Source: Nomia melanderi
Taxonomy: Eukaryota > Arthropoda > Insecta > Hymenoptera > Halictidae
Length of the DNA: 64,000 nt
Assembly (NCBI RefSeq): GCF_051020985.1
Contig: NC_134999.1
Coordinates: forward strand, 7,874,001 to 7,938,000
Reading direction: 5' to 3'
In this document: piece after piece, positions 48,583-61,469 of the stretch
How the letters are laid out: each line of letters opens with the position of its first letter
How positions within the stretch are numbered: the first letter of the stretch is position 1
The notes under the pieces: model-generated
Databases searched by the model: none
Told to the model about the DNA's origin: nothing
What the model saw: the letters and a program-made list of their open reading frames with translations, nothing else
Made by a program: the position numbers and the translations under genes

Positions 48583-51500
48583 TCGGAACCTATGAGACCT
48601 CGTCCTGGAGTCCCATCACTGCTAAGTCAAATGGCTACCCCCGACCTACCTGGCAATTCCGGCCGACGGAATCCAAGTTTTCAACTTTGGCAACCTGGTT
48701 TGTATAGCCTAAAGTCAATTTCGACCAAAAGTATCCCGACCTTCCCATCGGTCAGCCGGATGTAGCCTTCGTCCCTATGAGACATCGTCCTGGAGTCCCA
48801 TCACTGCTAAGTCAAATGGCTACCCCCGACCTACCTGGCAATTCTGCCGACGGAATCCAAGTTTTGCAGTTTGGAAACCTGGATTGTATAGTGTAAGGTC
48901 AATTTCGACCAAAAGTATCCCGACCTTCCCATCGGTCAGCCGGATGTAGCCTTGGTCCCCATGAGACCTCGTCCTGGAGTCCAATCACTGCTAAGTCAAA
49001 TGGCTTCCCCCGACCTTCCTGGCAATTCTGGCCGACGGAATCATAGTTTTCCACTTTGGCAACCTGGTTTGTATAGTCTAAAGTCAATTTCGACTAAAAG
49101 TATCCCGTACTTCCCATCGGTCAGCCGGATGTAGCCTTGGAACCTACGAGACCTCGTGCAGGAGTCCCATCACTGCTAAGTCAAATGACTACCCCAGACC
49201 TTCCTGCCCATTCTGCCCGACGGAGTCCAAGTTTTCCACTTTGGAAACCTGGATTGTATAGTCTAAAGTCAATTTCGACCAAAAGTATCCCGACCTTCCC
49301 ATCGGTCAGACGGATGTAGCCTTCGTCCCTATGATACATCGTCCTGGAGTCCCATCACTGCTAAGTCAAATGGCTACCCCAGACCTTCCTGCCAATTCTG
49401 CCCGACGGAGTCCAAGTTTTCCACTTTGGAAACGGGGATTGTATAGTCTAAAGTCAATTTCGACCAAAAGTATACCGACCTTCCCATCGGTCAGCCGGAT
49501 GTAGCCTTCGTCCCTATGATACATCGTCCTGGAGTCCCATCACTGCTAAGTCAAATGGCTACCCCAGACCTTCCTGCCAATTCTGCCCGACGGAGTCCAA
49601 GTTTTCCACTTTGGAAACCTGGATTGTATAATCTAAAGTCATTTTCGAACAAAAGAATCCAGACCTACCCATCGGTCAGCCGGATGAAGCCTTGGTCCCT
49701 ATGAGACCTCGCCCTGGTGTCCAATCACTGCTAAGTCAAATGGCTGCCGCCGACCTTCCTGGCAATTCCGGGCGACGGAGTCCAAGTTTTTCACTTTGGA
49801 AACCCGGATTGTATAGTCTAAAGTCAATTTCGAACAAAAGTATCCAGACCTTCCCATCGGTCAGCCGGATGAAGCCTTGGTCCCTATGAGACCTCGCCCT
49901 GGTGTCCAATCACTGCTAAGTCAAATGGCTGCCCCCGACCTTCCTGGCAATTCTGGGCGACGGAATCCAAGTTTTCCACTTTGGAAACCCGGATTGTATA
50001 GTCTAAAGTCAATTTCGACCAAAAGTATCCCGACCTTCCCATAGGTCAGCCGGATGTAGCCTTGGTCCCTATGAGACCTCGTCCTGGAGTCCCATCACTG
50101 CTAAGTCAAATGGCTACACCCGATCTTCCTGGCAATTCTGGCCGACGGAATCCAAGTTTTCCACTTTGGCAACCTGGATTGTATTGTCTAAAGTCAATTT
50201 CGACCAAAAGTATCCCGAACTTCACATCGGTCAGCCGGATGTAGCATTGGAACCTATGAGACCTCGTCCTGGAGTCCCATCACAGCTAAGTCAAATGACT
50301 CCCCCGACCTTCCTGGCAATTCCGGCCGACGGAATACAAGTTTTCCAGTTTGGAAACCTGGTTTGCATAGTCTAAAGTCAATTTCGACCAAAAGTATCCC
50401 GACCCTCCCATCGGTCAGCCGAATGTAGCCTTGGTCCCTATGAGACCTCTCTGTGGTGTCCAATCACTGCTAAGTCAAATGGCTATCCCCGACCTTCCTG
50501 GCAATTCTGGCCGACGGAATCCAAGTTTTCCACTTTGGCAACCTGGTTTGTATAGTCTAAAGTCAATTTCGACCAAAAGTATCCCGACCTTCCCATAGGT
50601 CAGCCGGATGTAGCCTTGGTCCCTATGAGACCTCGCCCTGGTGTCCAATCACTGCAAAGTCAAATGACTACCCCCGACCTTCCTGGCAATTCTGGCCGAC
50701 GGAATCCAAGTTTTCCAGTTTGGCAACCTGGTTTGTATAGTCTAAAGTCATTTTCGACCAAAAGTATCCAGACCTTCACATCGGTCACCCGGATGTAGCT
50801 TTGGTCCCTATGAGACCTCGTCCTGGAGTCCCATCACTGCGAAGTCAAATGGCTACCCCCGACCTTTCTGACAATTCTGCCCGACGGAATCCAAGTTTTG
50901 CACTTTGGAAACCTGGATCGAATAGTCTAAAGTCAATTTTGTCCAAAAGAATCCCGACTTTCCCATCGGTCAGCAGGATGTAGCCTTGGAACCTATGAGA
51001 CGTCGTCCTGGAGTCCCATCACTGCTAAGTCAAATGGCTACCCCCGACCTTCCTGGCAATTCTGGCCGACGGAATCCAAGTTTTCCACTTTGGCCACCTG
51101 GTTTGTATTGTCTAAAGTCATTTTCGAACAAAAGTATCCAGACCTTCCCATCGGTCAGCTGGATGTAGCATTGGTCCCTGTGAGACCTCGCCCTGGTGTC
51201 CAACCACTGCAAAGTCAAATGACTACTCCCGGCCTTCATGGCAATTCTGCCCGACGGAATCCAAGTTTTCCACTTTGGCAACCTGGTTTGTATAGTCTAA
51301 AGTCATTTTCGACCAAAAGTATCCAGACCTTCCCATCGGTCAGCCGGATGTAGCCTTGGTCCCTGTGAGACCTCGCCCTGGTTTCCAATCACTGCTAAGT
51401 CAAATGACTACTCCCGACCTTCATGGCAATTCTGCCCGACTTAATTCAAGTTTTCCACTTTGGAAACCTGGATTGTATAGTCTAAGGTCAATTTCGACCA

Positions 51501-52841
51501 AAAGTATCCCGACCTTCCCATCGGGCAGCCGGATGTAGCCTTGGTCCCTATGAGACCTCGTCCTGGAGTCATATCACTGCTAAGTCAAATGGCTACCCCC
51601 GACCTTTCTGGCAATTCTGCCCGACGGAATCCAAGTTTTGCACTTTGGAAACCTGGATCGAATAGTCTAAAGTCAATTTTGTCCAATAGAATCCCGACTT
51701 TCCCATCGGTCAGCAGGATGTAGCCTTGGAACTTATGAGACGTCGTCCTGGAGTCCCATCACTGCTAAGTCAAATGGCTACTCCCGACCTTCATGGCAAT
51801 TCTGCCCGACTTAATTCAAGTTTTCCACTTTGGAAACCTGGTTTGTATAGTCCAAAGTCATTTTCGACCAAAAGTATCCAGACCTTCCCATCGGTCAGCG
51901 GGAAGTAGCCTTGGTCCCTATGAGACCTCGTCCTGGAGTCCCATCACTGCGAAGTCAAATGGCTTCCCTCGACCTTCCTGGCAATTCTGCCCGATGGAAT
52001 ACAGGTTTTGCACTTTGGAAACCTGGATCGTATAGTCTAAAGTCAATTTTGTCCAAAAGAATCCCGACTTTCCCATCGGTCAGCCGGATGTAGCCTTGAT
52101 CCCTATGAGACCTCGTCCAGGAGTCCCATCACAGCTATGTCAAATGGCAGCTACCCCCGACATTCCTGGCTACTCTGCCCGACGGAATCCAAGTTTTCCA
52201 CTTTGGAAACCTGGATTGTATAGTCTAAAGTCAATTTTGTCCAAAAGAATCCCGACTTTCCCATCGGTCAGCAGGATGTAGCCTTGGAACCTATGAGACG
52301 TCGTCCTGGAGCCCCATCACAGCTATGTCAAATGACTACTCCCGACCTTCATGGCAATTCTGCCCGACTTAATTCAAGTTTTCCACTTTGGAAACCTGGT
52401 TTGTATAGTCCAAAGTCATTTTCGACCAAAAGTATCCAGACCTTCCCATCGGTCAGCGGGAAGTAGCCTTGGTCCCTATGAGACCTCGTCCTGGAGTCCC
52501 ATCACTGCGAAGTCAAATGGCTTCCCCCGACCTTCCTGGCAATTCTGCCCGATGGAATACAAGTTTTGCACTTTGGAAACCTGGATCGCATAGTCTAAAG
52601 TCAATTTTGTCCAAAAGAATCCCGACTTTCCCATCGGTCAGCCGGATGTAGCCTTGATCCCTATGAGACCTCGTCCAGGAGTCCCATCACAGCTATGTCA
52701 AATGGCAGCTACCCCCGACATTCCTGGCTACTCTGCCCGACGGAATCCAAGTTTTCCACTTTGGAAACCTGGATTGTATAGTCTAAAGTCAATTTTGTCC
52801 AAAAGAATCCCGACTTTCCCATCGGTCAGCAGGATGTAGCC

Positions 52842-53026
52842 TTGGAACCTATGAGACCTCGTCCTGGAGCCCAATCACTGCTAAGTCAAATGGCTACCCC
52901 CGACCTTCCTGGCAATTCTGGCCGACGGAATCCAAGTTTTCCACTTTGGCCACCTGGTTTGTATAGTCTAAAGTCATTTTCGACCAAAAGTATCCAGACC
53001 TTCCCATCGGTCAACCGGATGTGGCC
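52842..53026. repeat. Chimeric monomer at the 25-monomer deletion join
   Basis: The left part, through TTTGGCCACCTGG, matches the monomer at 40,079 (or its identical twin at 42,307). From 52,986 on it reads CGACCAAAAG and GGTCAACCGGATGTGGCC, matching the monomer at 44,720 and not the CGACCCAAAG of 40,223. The switch therefore lies in the 34 identical bases at 52,952-52,985. This is the signature of unequal homologous recombination between non-allelic monomers in register. Confidence 0.88.
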
Positions 53027-56000
53027 TTGGTCCCTATGAGACCTCGCCCTGGTGTCCAGTCACTGCTAAGGCAAATGGATAACCCCGACCTTCCTGGGAA
53101 TTCTGGCCGACGGAATCCAAGTTTTCCACTTTGGAAACCTGGATTGTATAGTCTAAAGTCAATTTCGACCAAAAGTATCCCGACCTTCCCATCGGTCAGC
53201 CGGATGTAGCCTCGGTCCCTATGAGACATCGTCCTGCAGTCCCATCACTGCTAAGTCAAATGGCTACCCCCGACCTTCCTGGCAATTCTGCCCGACGGAA
53301 TCCAAGTTTTGCACATTGGAACCGTGGTTTGTATAGTCTAAAGTCATTTTCGACCAAAAGTATCCAGACCTTCCCATCGGTCAACCGGATGTGGCCTTGG
53401 TCCCTATGAGACCTCGCCCTGGTGTCCAATCACTGCTAAGTCAAATGGATACCCCCGACCTTTCTGGCAATTCTGCCCGACGGAATCCAAGTTTTCCACT
53501 TTGGAAACCTGGATTGAATAGTCTAAAGTCAATTTCGACCAAAAGTATCCCGAACTTCCCATCGGTCAGCCGGATGTAGCCTTGGAACCTGAGACCTCGT
53601 CCTGGAGTCCCATCACTGCTAAGTCAAATGACTACCCCCGACATTCCTGCCAAATCTGCCCGACGGAGTCCAAGATTTCCACTTTGGAAACCTGGTTTGT
53701 ATAGTCTAAAGTCAATTTCGACCAAAAGTATCCCGACCTTCCCATCGGTCAGCAGGATGTAGCCTTGGTCCCTATGAGACCTCGTTCTGGAGTCCCATCA
53801 CAGCTAAGTCAAACGGCTCCCCCGACCTTCCTGGCAATTCCTGCCGACGGAATCAAAGTTTTCCACTTTGGAAACCTGGTTTGTATAGTCTAAAGTCAAT
53901 TTCGACCAAAAGTATCCCGACCTTCCCATCGGTCAGCCGGATGTTTCCTTGGTCCCTATGAGACCTCGTCCTGGAGTCCCATCACAGCTAAGTCAAGTGG
54001 CTCCCCCGACATTCCTGGCAATTCTGCACGACGGAATCCAAGTTTTCCACTTTGGAAACCTGGTTTGTATAGTCTAATGTCAATTTCGACCAAAAGTATC
54101 CCGACCTACCCATTGGTCAGCCGGATGTAGCCTTGGTCCCTATGAGACCTCTCCCTGGTGTCCAATCACTGCTAAGTAAAATGGCTACCCCCGACCTTCC
54201 TGGCAATTCTGCCCGACGGAATCCAAGTTTTGCACTTTGGAAACCTGGATTGTATAGTCTAAAGTCATTTTCGACCAAAAGTATACCGACCATTCCATCG
54301 GTCAGCCGGATGTAGCCTTGGTCCCTATGAGACATCGTCCTGGAGTCAGATCACTGCTAAGTCAAATGGCTTCCCCCGACCTTCCTGGCACTTCTGCCCG
54401 ACGGAGTCCCAGTTTTCCACTTTGGAAACCTGGTTTGTATAGTCTAAAGTCATTTTCGACCAAAAGTATCCAGACCTTCCCATCGGTCTGCCGGATGTAG
54501 CCTTGGTCCCTATGAGTCCTCGCCCTGGTGTCCAATCACTGCTAAGTCAAATGGCTACCCCCGACTTTCCTGGCAATTCTGCCCGACGGAATCCAAGTTT
54601 TGCACTTTGGAAACCGGGTTTGTATAGTCTAAGGTCAATTTCGACCAAAAGTATCGCGACCTTCCCTTCGGTCAGCCGGATGTAGCCTTGGTCCCTTTGA
54701 GACCTCGTCCTGGAGTCCCATCACAGCTAAGTCAAATGGCACCCCCGACCGTCCTGGCACTTCTGGCCAACGGAATCCAGGTGTTCCACTTTGGCAACCT
54801 GGTTTGTATAGTCTAAAGTCATTTTCGACCAAAAGTATCCAGACCTTCCCGTCGGTCTGCCGGATGTAGCCTTAGTCCCTATGAGATCTCGTCGTGGAGT
54901 CCCATCACTGCTAAGTCAAATGGCTACCCCCGACCTTCCTGGCAATTCTGCCCGACGGAATCCAAGTTTTGCACTTTGGAAACCTGGTTTGTATAGTCTA
55001 ATGTCAATTTCGACCAAAAGTATCCCGACCTTCCCATTGGTCAGCCGGATGTAGCCTTGGTCCCTATGAGACCTCTCCCTGGTGTCCAATCACTGCTAAG
55101 TAAAATGGCTACCCCCGACCTTCCTGGCAATTCTGCTCGACGGAATCCAAGTTTTGCACTTTGGAAACCTGGATTGTATAGTCTAAAGTCATTTTCGACC
55201 AAAAGTATACCGACCATCCCATCGGTCAGCCGGATGTAGCCTTGGTCCCAATGAGACCTCGTCCTGGAGTCCCATCACAGCTAAGTCAAATGACTACCCC
55301 CGACCTTCTTGGCAATTCTGCCCCGACGGAATCCAAGTTTTGCACTTTGGAAACCTGGATTGTATAGTCTAATGTCAATTTCGACCAAAAGTATCCCGAA
55401 CTTCCCATCGGTCAGCCGGATGTAGCCTTGGTCCCTATGGGACCTCGCCCTGGTGTCCAATCACTGCTAAGTCAAACGACTACGCCCGACCTTCATGGCA
55501 ATTCTGCCCGACGGAATCCAAGTTTTCCACTTTGGAAACCTGGATTGTATAGTCTAAGGTCAATTTCGACCAAAAGTATCGCGACCTTCCCTTCGGTCAG
55601 CCGGATGTAGCCTTGGTCCCTATGAGACCTCGTCCTGGAGTCCCATCACAGCTAAGTCAAATGGCCCCCCGACCGTCCTGGCACTTCTGGCCGACGGAAT
55701 CCAGGTGTTCCACTTTGGCAACCTGGTTTGTATAGTCTAAAGTCAATTTCGACTAAAAGTATCCCGTACTTCCCATCGGTCAGCCGGATGTAGCTTTGGA
55801 ACCTATGAGACCTCGTCATGGAGTCCCATCACTGCTAAGTCAAATGACTATCTCCGACCTTCCTGGCAATTCTGGCCGACGGAATCCAAGTTTTCCACTT
55901 TGGCAACCTGGTTTGTACAGTCTAAAGTCATTTTCGACCAAAAGTATCCCGAACTTCCCATCGGTCAGCCGGATGTAGCCTTCGTCCCTACGAGACATCG

Positions 56001-56535
56001 TCGTGATGTCCCATCACTGCTAAGTCAAATGGCTACCACCGACCTACCTGGCAATTCCGGCCGACGGAATCCAAGTTTTCAACTTTGGCAACCTGGTTTG
56101 TATAGTCTAAAGTCATTTTCGACCAAAAGTATCCAGACCTTCCCATCGGTCTGCCGGATGTAGCCTTGGTCCCTATGAGTCCTCGCCCTGGTGTCCAATC
56201 ACTGCTAAGTCAAATGGCTACCCCAGACTTTCCTAGCAATTCTGCCCGACGGAATCCAAGTTTTGCACTTTGGAAACCTGGTTTGTATAGTCTAAAGTCA
56301 TTTCCGACCTAAATTATCCAGACCTTCCCATCGGTCAGCCGTATGTAGCCTTGGTCCCTATCAGATCCCGCCCTGGAGTCCCATCACTGCCAAGTCAAAT
56401 GGCTACCCCCGACCTTCCTGGCAATTCTGGCCGACGGAATCCAAGTTTTGCACTTTGGAAACCTGGATTGTATAGTCTAAAGTCATTTTCGACCAAAAGT
56501 ATCCCGACCTTCCCATTGGTCAGCCGGATGTAGCC

Positions 56536-56704
56536 TTCGTCCCTATGAGACATCACTGCTAAGTCAAATGGCTTCCCCCGACCTTCCTAGCAATTCTGCC
56601 CGACGGAGTCCCAGTTTTCCACTTTGGAAACCTGGTTTGTATAGTCTAAAGTCATTTTCGACCAAAAGTATCCAGACCTTCCCATCGGTCAGCCGAATGT
56701 AGCC
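56536..56704. repeat. 169-bp deleted monomer, second copy
   Basis: This is identical in structure to the 48,414 monomer and 8,122 bp downstream of it. Its presence in both blocks shows that the 16-base loss happened before the 69-monomer duplication. Confidence 0.9.
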
Positions 56705-58499
56705 TCGGAACCTATGAGACCTCGTCCTGGAGTCCCATCACTGCTAAGTCAAATGGCTACCCCCGACCTACCTGGCAATTCCGGCCGACGGAATCCAAGT
56801 TTTCAACTTTGGCAACCTGGTTTGTATAGCCTAAAGTCAATTTCGACCAAAAGTATCCCGACCTTCCCATCGGTCAGCCGGATGTAGCCTTGGTCCCTAT
56901 GAGACCTCGTCCTGGAGTCCCATGACTGCTAAGTCAAATGGCAACCCCCGACCTTCCTGGCAATTCTCGCCGACGGAATCCAAGTTTTCCACTTTGGCAA
57001 CCTGGTTTGTATAGTCTAAAGTCATTTTCGACCAAAAGTATCCAGACCTTCCCGTCGGTCAGCCGAATGTATCTTTGGAACCTATGAGACCTCGTCCTGG
57101 AGTCCCGTCACTGCTAAGTCAAATGGCTACCTCCGACCTTCCTGGCAATTCTGCCCGACGGAATCCAAGTTTTGCACTTTGGAAACCTGAATTGTATAGT
57201 CTAAAGTCAATTTCGACCAAAAGTATCGCGACCTTCCCTTCGGTCAGCCGGATGTAGCCTTGGTCCCTATGAGACCTAGTCCTGGAGTCCCATCACAGCT
57301 AAGTCAAATGGCTCCCCCGACCGTCCTGGCACTTCTGGCCAACGGAATCCAGGTGTTCCACTTTGGCAACCTGGTTTGTATAGTCTAAAGTCATTTTCGA
57401 CCAAAAGTATCCAGACCTCCCCGTCGGTCTGCCGGATGTAGCCTTAGTCCCTATGAGATCTCGTCCTGGAGTCTCATCACTGCTAAGTCAAATGGCTACC
57501 CCCGACCTTCCTGGCAATTCTGCCCGACGGAATCCAAGGTTTGCACTTTGGAAACCTGGTTTGTATAGTCTAATGTCAATTTCGACCAAAAGTATCCCGA
57601 CCTTCCCATTGGTCAGCCGGATGTAGCCTTGGTCCCTATGAGACCTCTCCCTGGTGTCCAATCACTGCTAAGTAAAATGGCTACCCCCGACCTTCCTGGC
57701 AATTCTGCCCGACGGAATCCAAGTTTTGCACTTTGGAAACCTGGATTGTATAGTCTAAAGTCATTTTCGACCAAAAGTATACCGACCATCCCATCGGTCA
57801 GCCGGATGTAGCCTTGGTCCCAATGAGACCTCGTCCTGGAGTCCCATCACAGCTAAGTCAAATGACTACCCCCGACCTTCTTGTCAATTCTGCCCCGACG
57901 GAATCCAAGTTTTGCACTTTGGAAACCTGGATTGTATAGTCTAATGTCAATTCCGACCAAAAGTATCGCGACCTTCCCTTCGGTCAGCCGGATCTAGCCT
58001 TGGTCCCTATGAGACCTCGTCCTGGAGTCCCATCACAGCTAAGTCAGATGGCCCCCCGACCGTCCTGGCACTTCTGGCCGACGGAATCCAGGTGTTCCAC
58101 TTTGGCAACCTGGTTTGTATAGTCTAAAGTCATTTTCGACCAAAAGTATCCAGACCTTCCCGACGGTCTGCCGGATGTAGCCTTGGTCCCCATGAGACCT
58201 CGCCCTGGTGTCCAATCACTGGTAAGTCAAATGGCCACCCCCGACCTTCCTGGCAATTCTGCCCGACGGAATCCAAGTTTTGCACTTTGGAAACCTGGAT
58301 TGTATAGTCTAAAGGCAATTTCGACCAAAAGTATCCCGACCTTCCCATCTGTCAGCCGGATGTAGCCTTGGTCCCTATGAGATCTCTCCCTGGTGTCCAA
58401 TCACTTCTAAGTCAAATGGCTTCCCCCGACCTTCCTGGCAATTCTGGCCGACGGAATCCAAGTTTTCCACTTTGGCAACCTGGTTTGTATAGTCTAAAG

Positions 58500-58922
58500 C
58501 CATTTTCGACCAAAAGTATCCAGACCTTCCCAACTGTCAGCCGGATGTAGCCTTGGTCCCTATGAGACCTCGCCCTGGTGTCCAATCACTGCTAAGTCAA
58601 ATGGCTACCCCCGACCTTCCTGGCAATTCTGGCCGACGGAATCCAAGTCTTCGACTTTGGAAACCTGGATTGTTTAGTCTAAAGTCAATTACGACCAAAA
58701 GCATCCCGACCTTCCCATCGGTCAGCCGGATGTAGCCTTGGAACCTATAGTACCTCGTCCAGGAGTCACATCACTGCTAAATCAAATGGCTACCCCCGAC
58801 CTTCCTGGCAATTCTGCCCGACGGAATCCAAGTTTTGCACTTTGGAAACCTGGTTTGTATAGTCTAAAGACATTTTCGATCAAAATTATCCAGGCCTTCC
58901 CATCGGTCAGCCGGATGTAGCC
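58500..58922. repeat. Segment of a 9-monomer (1,666-bp) duplication, copy 1
   Basis: It shares with 60,166-60,588 the rare variants AAAGCCATTTTCGACC, CCCAACTGTCAGCC, CAAGTCTTCGACTTTGG, CAATTACGACCAAAAGC, GGAACCTATAGTACC and GATCAAAATTATCCAGGCC. A few bases differ, for example GTCCAGGAGTCAC here and GTCCTGGAGTCAC in the partner. Confidence 0.85.
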
Positions 58923-60165
58923 TTGGTCCCTACGAGACATCGTCGTGATGTCCCATCACTGCTAAGTCAAATGACTACCCCCGACCTACCTGGCAATTCC
59001 GGCCGACGGAATCCAAGTTTTCAACTTTGGCAACCTGGTTTGTATAGCCTAAAGTCATTTTCGACCAAAAGTATCCCGACCTTCCCATCGGTCAGTCGGA
59101 TGTAGCCTTGGTCCCTATGAGATCTCGTCCTGGAGTCCCATGACTGCTAAGTCAAATGGCCACCCCCGACCTTCCTGGCAATTCTCGCCGACGGAATCCA
59201 AGTTTTCCACTTTGGCAACCTGGTTTGTATAGTCTAAAGTCATTTTCGACCAAAAGTATCCTGACCTTCCCGTCGGTCAGCCGAATGTATCTTTGGAACC
59301 TATGAGACCTCGTCCTGGAGTCCCATCACTGCTAAGTCAAATGGCTACCTCCGACCTTCCTGGCAATTCTGCCCGACGGAATCCAAGTTTTGCACTTTGG
59401 AAACCTGAATTGTATAGTCTAAAGTCAATTTCGACCAAAAGTATCACGAACTTCTCATGCGTCAGCCGGATGTAGCATTCGTCCCTACGAGACATCGTCC
59501 TGGAGTCCCATCACTGCTAAGTCAAATGGCTACACCCGACCTTACTGGCAATTCTGCCCGACGGAATCCAAGTTTTGCACTTTGGAAACCTGGATTGTAT
59601 AGTCTAAGGTCAATTTCGACCAAAAGTATCCAGACCTTCCCATCGGTCAGCCGGATGTAGCCTTGGACCCTATGATATCTCGTCCTGGTGTCCAATCACT
59701 GCTAAGTCAAATGGCTACCCCCGACCTTCCTGGCAATTCTGGCCGAGGGAATCCAAGTTTTGCACTTTGGAAACCTGGATTGTATAGTCTAAAGTCATTT
59801 TCGACCAAAAGTATCCCGACCTTCCCATTGGTCAGCCGGATGTAGCCTTCGTCCCTATGAGACCTCTCCCTGGTGTCCAATCACTGCTAAGTCAAATGAC
59901 TACCCCCGACCTTTCTGGCAATTCTGCCCCGACGGAATGCAAGTTTTCCACTTTGGAAACCTGGATTGTTTAGTCTAAAGTCAATTTCGACCAAAAGTAT
60001 CCAGGCCTTCCAATCGGTCAGCCGGATGTAGCCATGGTCCCTATGAGATCTCGTCCTGGAGTCCCATCACTGCTAAGTCAAATGGCTACCTCCGACCTTC
60101 CTGGCTATTCTGGCTGACGGAATCCAAGTTTTCCACTTTGGCAACCTGGTTTGTACAGTCTAAAG

Positions 60166-60588
60166 CCATTTTCGACCAAAAGTATCCAGACCTTCCCAAC
60201 TGTCAGCCGGATGTAGCCTTGGTCCCTATGAGACCTCGCCCTGGTGTCCAATAACTGCTAAGTCAAATGGCTACCCCCGACCTTCCTGGCAATTCTGGCC
60301 GACGGAATCCAAGTCTTCGACTTTGGAAACCTGGATTGTTTAGTCTAAAGTCAATTACGACCAAAAGCATCCCGACCTTCCCATCGGTCAGCCGGATGTA
60401 GCCTTGGAACCTATAGTACCTCGTCCTGGAGTCACATCACTGCTAAATCAAATGGCTACCCCCGACCTTCCTGGCAATTCTGCCCGACGGAATCCAAGTT
60501 TTGCACTTTGGAAACCTGGTTTGTATAGTCTAAAGACATTTTCGATCAAAATTATCCAGGCCTTCCCATCGGTCAGCCGGATGTAGCC
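60166..60588. repeat. Segment of a 9-monomer (1,666-bp) duplication, copy 2
   Basis: This is the partner of 58,500-58,922 with the same rare variants in order. It differs at single bases such as CCAATAACTGC here versus CCAATCACTGC. The next monomers do not match those downstream of copy 1, so the duplicated tract has been interrupted on that side. Confidence 0.83.
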
Positions 60589-61469
60589 TTGGTCCCTATG
60601 AGATCTCTCCCTGGTGTCCAATCACTTCTAAGTCAAATGGCGTCCCCCGACCTTCTTGGCAATTCTGCCCGACGGAATCCAAGTTTTGCACTTTGGAAAC
60701 CTGGATTGTATAGTCTAAAGTCAATTTCGAACAAATGTATCCCGACCTTCCCATCGGTCAGCAGGATGTAGCCTTGGTCCCTATGAGACCTCGTCGTGGA
60801 GTCCCATCACAGCTAAGTCATATGGCTCCCCCGACCTTTCTGGCACTACCGGCCGACGGAATCCAAGTTTTCCACTTTGGAAACCTGGTTTGTATAGTCT
60901 AAAGTCAATTTCGACCAAAAGTATCCCGACCTTCCCATCGGTCAGCCGGATGTAGCCTTGGAACCTATGAGACCTCGTCCTGGAGTCCCATCACTTCTAA
61001 GTCAAATGGCTACCCCCGACCTTCGTGACAATTCTGCCCGACGGAATCCAAGTTTTGTACTTTGGAAACCTGGTTTGTATAGTCTAAAGACATTTTCGAT
61101 CAAAATTATCCAGGCCTTCCCATCGGTTAGCCGAATGTGGCCTTGGTCCCTATGAGACCTCTCCCTGGTGTCCAATCACCGCTAAGTCAAATGGCTTCCC
61201 CCGACCTTCCTGGCAATTCCGGCCGACGGAATCCAAGTTTTCCACTTTGGAAAACTGGATTGTATAGTCTAAAGTCAATTTCGACCAAAAGTATCCCGAA
61301 CTTCCCATGGGTCAGCCGGATGTAGCCTTCGTCCCTATGAGACATCGTCGTGGAGTCCCATCACTGCTAAGTCAAATGGCTACCCCCGACCTTCCTGGCA
61401 ATTCTGCCCGACGGAATCCAAGTTTTGCACTTTGGAAACCTGGTTTGTATAGTCTAAAGTCATTTTCGA

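Larger units (their letters stand above)
36000..48762. repeat. 69-monomer tandem duplication (12,763 bp), copy 1
   Basis: Positions 36,000-40,222 match 48,763-52,985 at an offset of 12,763 bp. Positions 44,830-48,762 match 52,952-56,885 at an offset of 8,122 bp. Copy 2 starts exactly where copy 1 ends, so this is a direct tandem duplication. In the aligned ~8.1 kb I found five single-base differences (copy 1 positions 36,868, 39,641, 45,177, 47,070 and 48,137), about 0.06% by an incomplete eye count. The copy contains a 3-monomer and a 12-monomer duplication and no gene. Confidence 0.93.
48763..56885. repeat. 69-monomer tandem duplication, copy 2 (44 monomers, internal deletion)
   Basis: Copy 2 starts at the monomer matching 36,005 (TTCGTCC with GGCAATTCTGCCGACGG and TTTTGCAGTTTGG) and ends near 56,885, before the 56,890 monomer. 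Relative to copy 1 it lacks 4,641 bp (25 monomers), corresponding to 40,189-44,863, at a single chimeric monomer. It retains the 3-monomer duplication (51,726-52,841) and the 169-bp monomer (56,536-56,704). Confidence 0.93.
56886..61469. repeat. Mosaic stretch with 9-, 12- and 14-monomer offsets
   Basis: Segments copied from nearby are interleaved here. 57,212-58,180 matches 54,640-55,795 at an offset of 2,572 bp (14 monomers), dropping to 2,387 bp after one monomer was lost. 56,890-57,257 resembles 59,108-59,475 (offset 2,218 bp, 12 monomers; marker CAATTCTCGCCGACGG). 58,500-58,922 matches 60,166-60,588 (offset 1,666 bp, nine monomers; markers CTTCGACTTTGG, AATTACGACC and AAAATTATCC). A further copy of the last marker lies at about 61,103. 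There are no genes. Confidence 0.8.

Noticed and set aside
36000..56885. Duplication as purely an assembly artefact
   Set aside because: It cannot be excluded without reads. The five base differences and the 25-monomer difference between copies argue against simple double inclusion of one contig, although two haplotypes joined end to end would look similar.
1774..58348. Reverse-strand open reading frames of 61-114 codons
   Set aside because: They are the antisense of the same monomers and appear only where indels happen to keep a frame open. They have no independent support.
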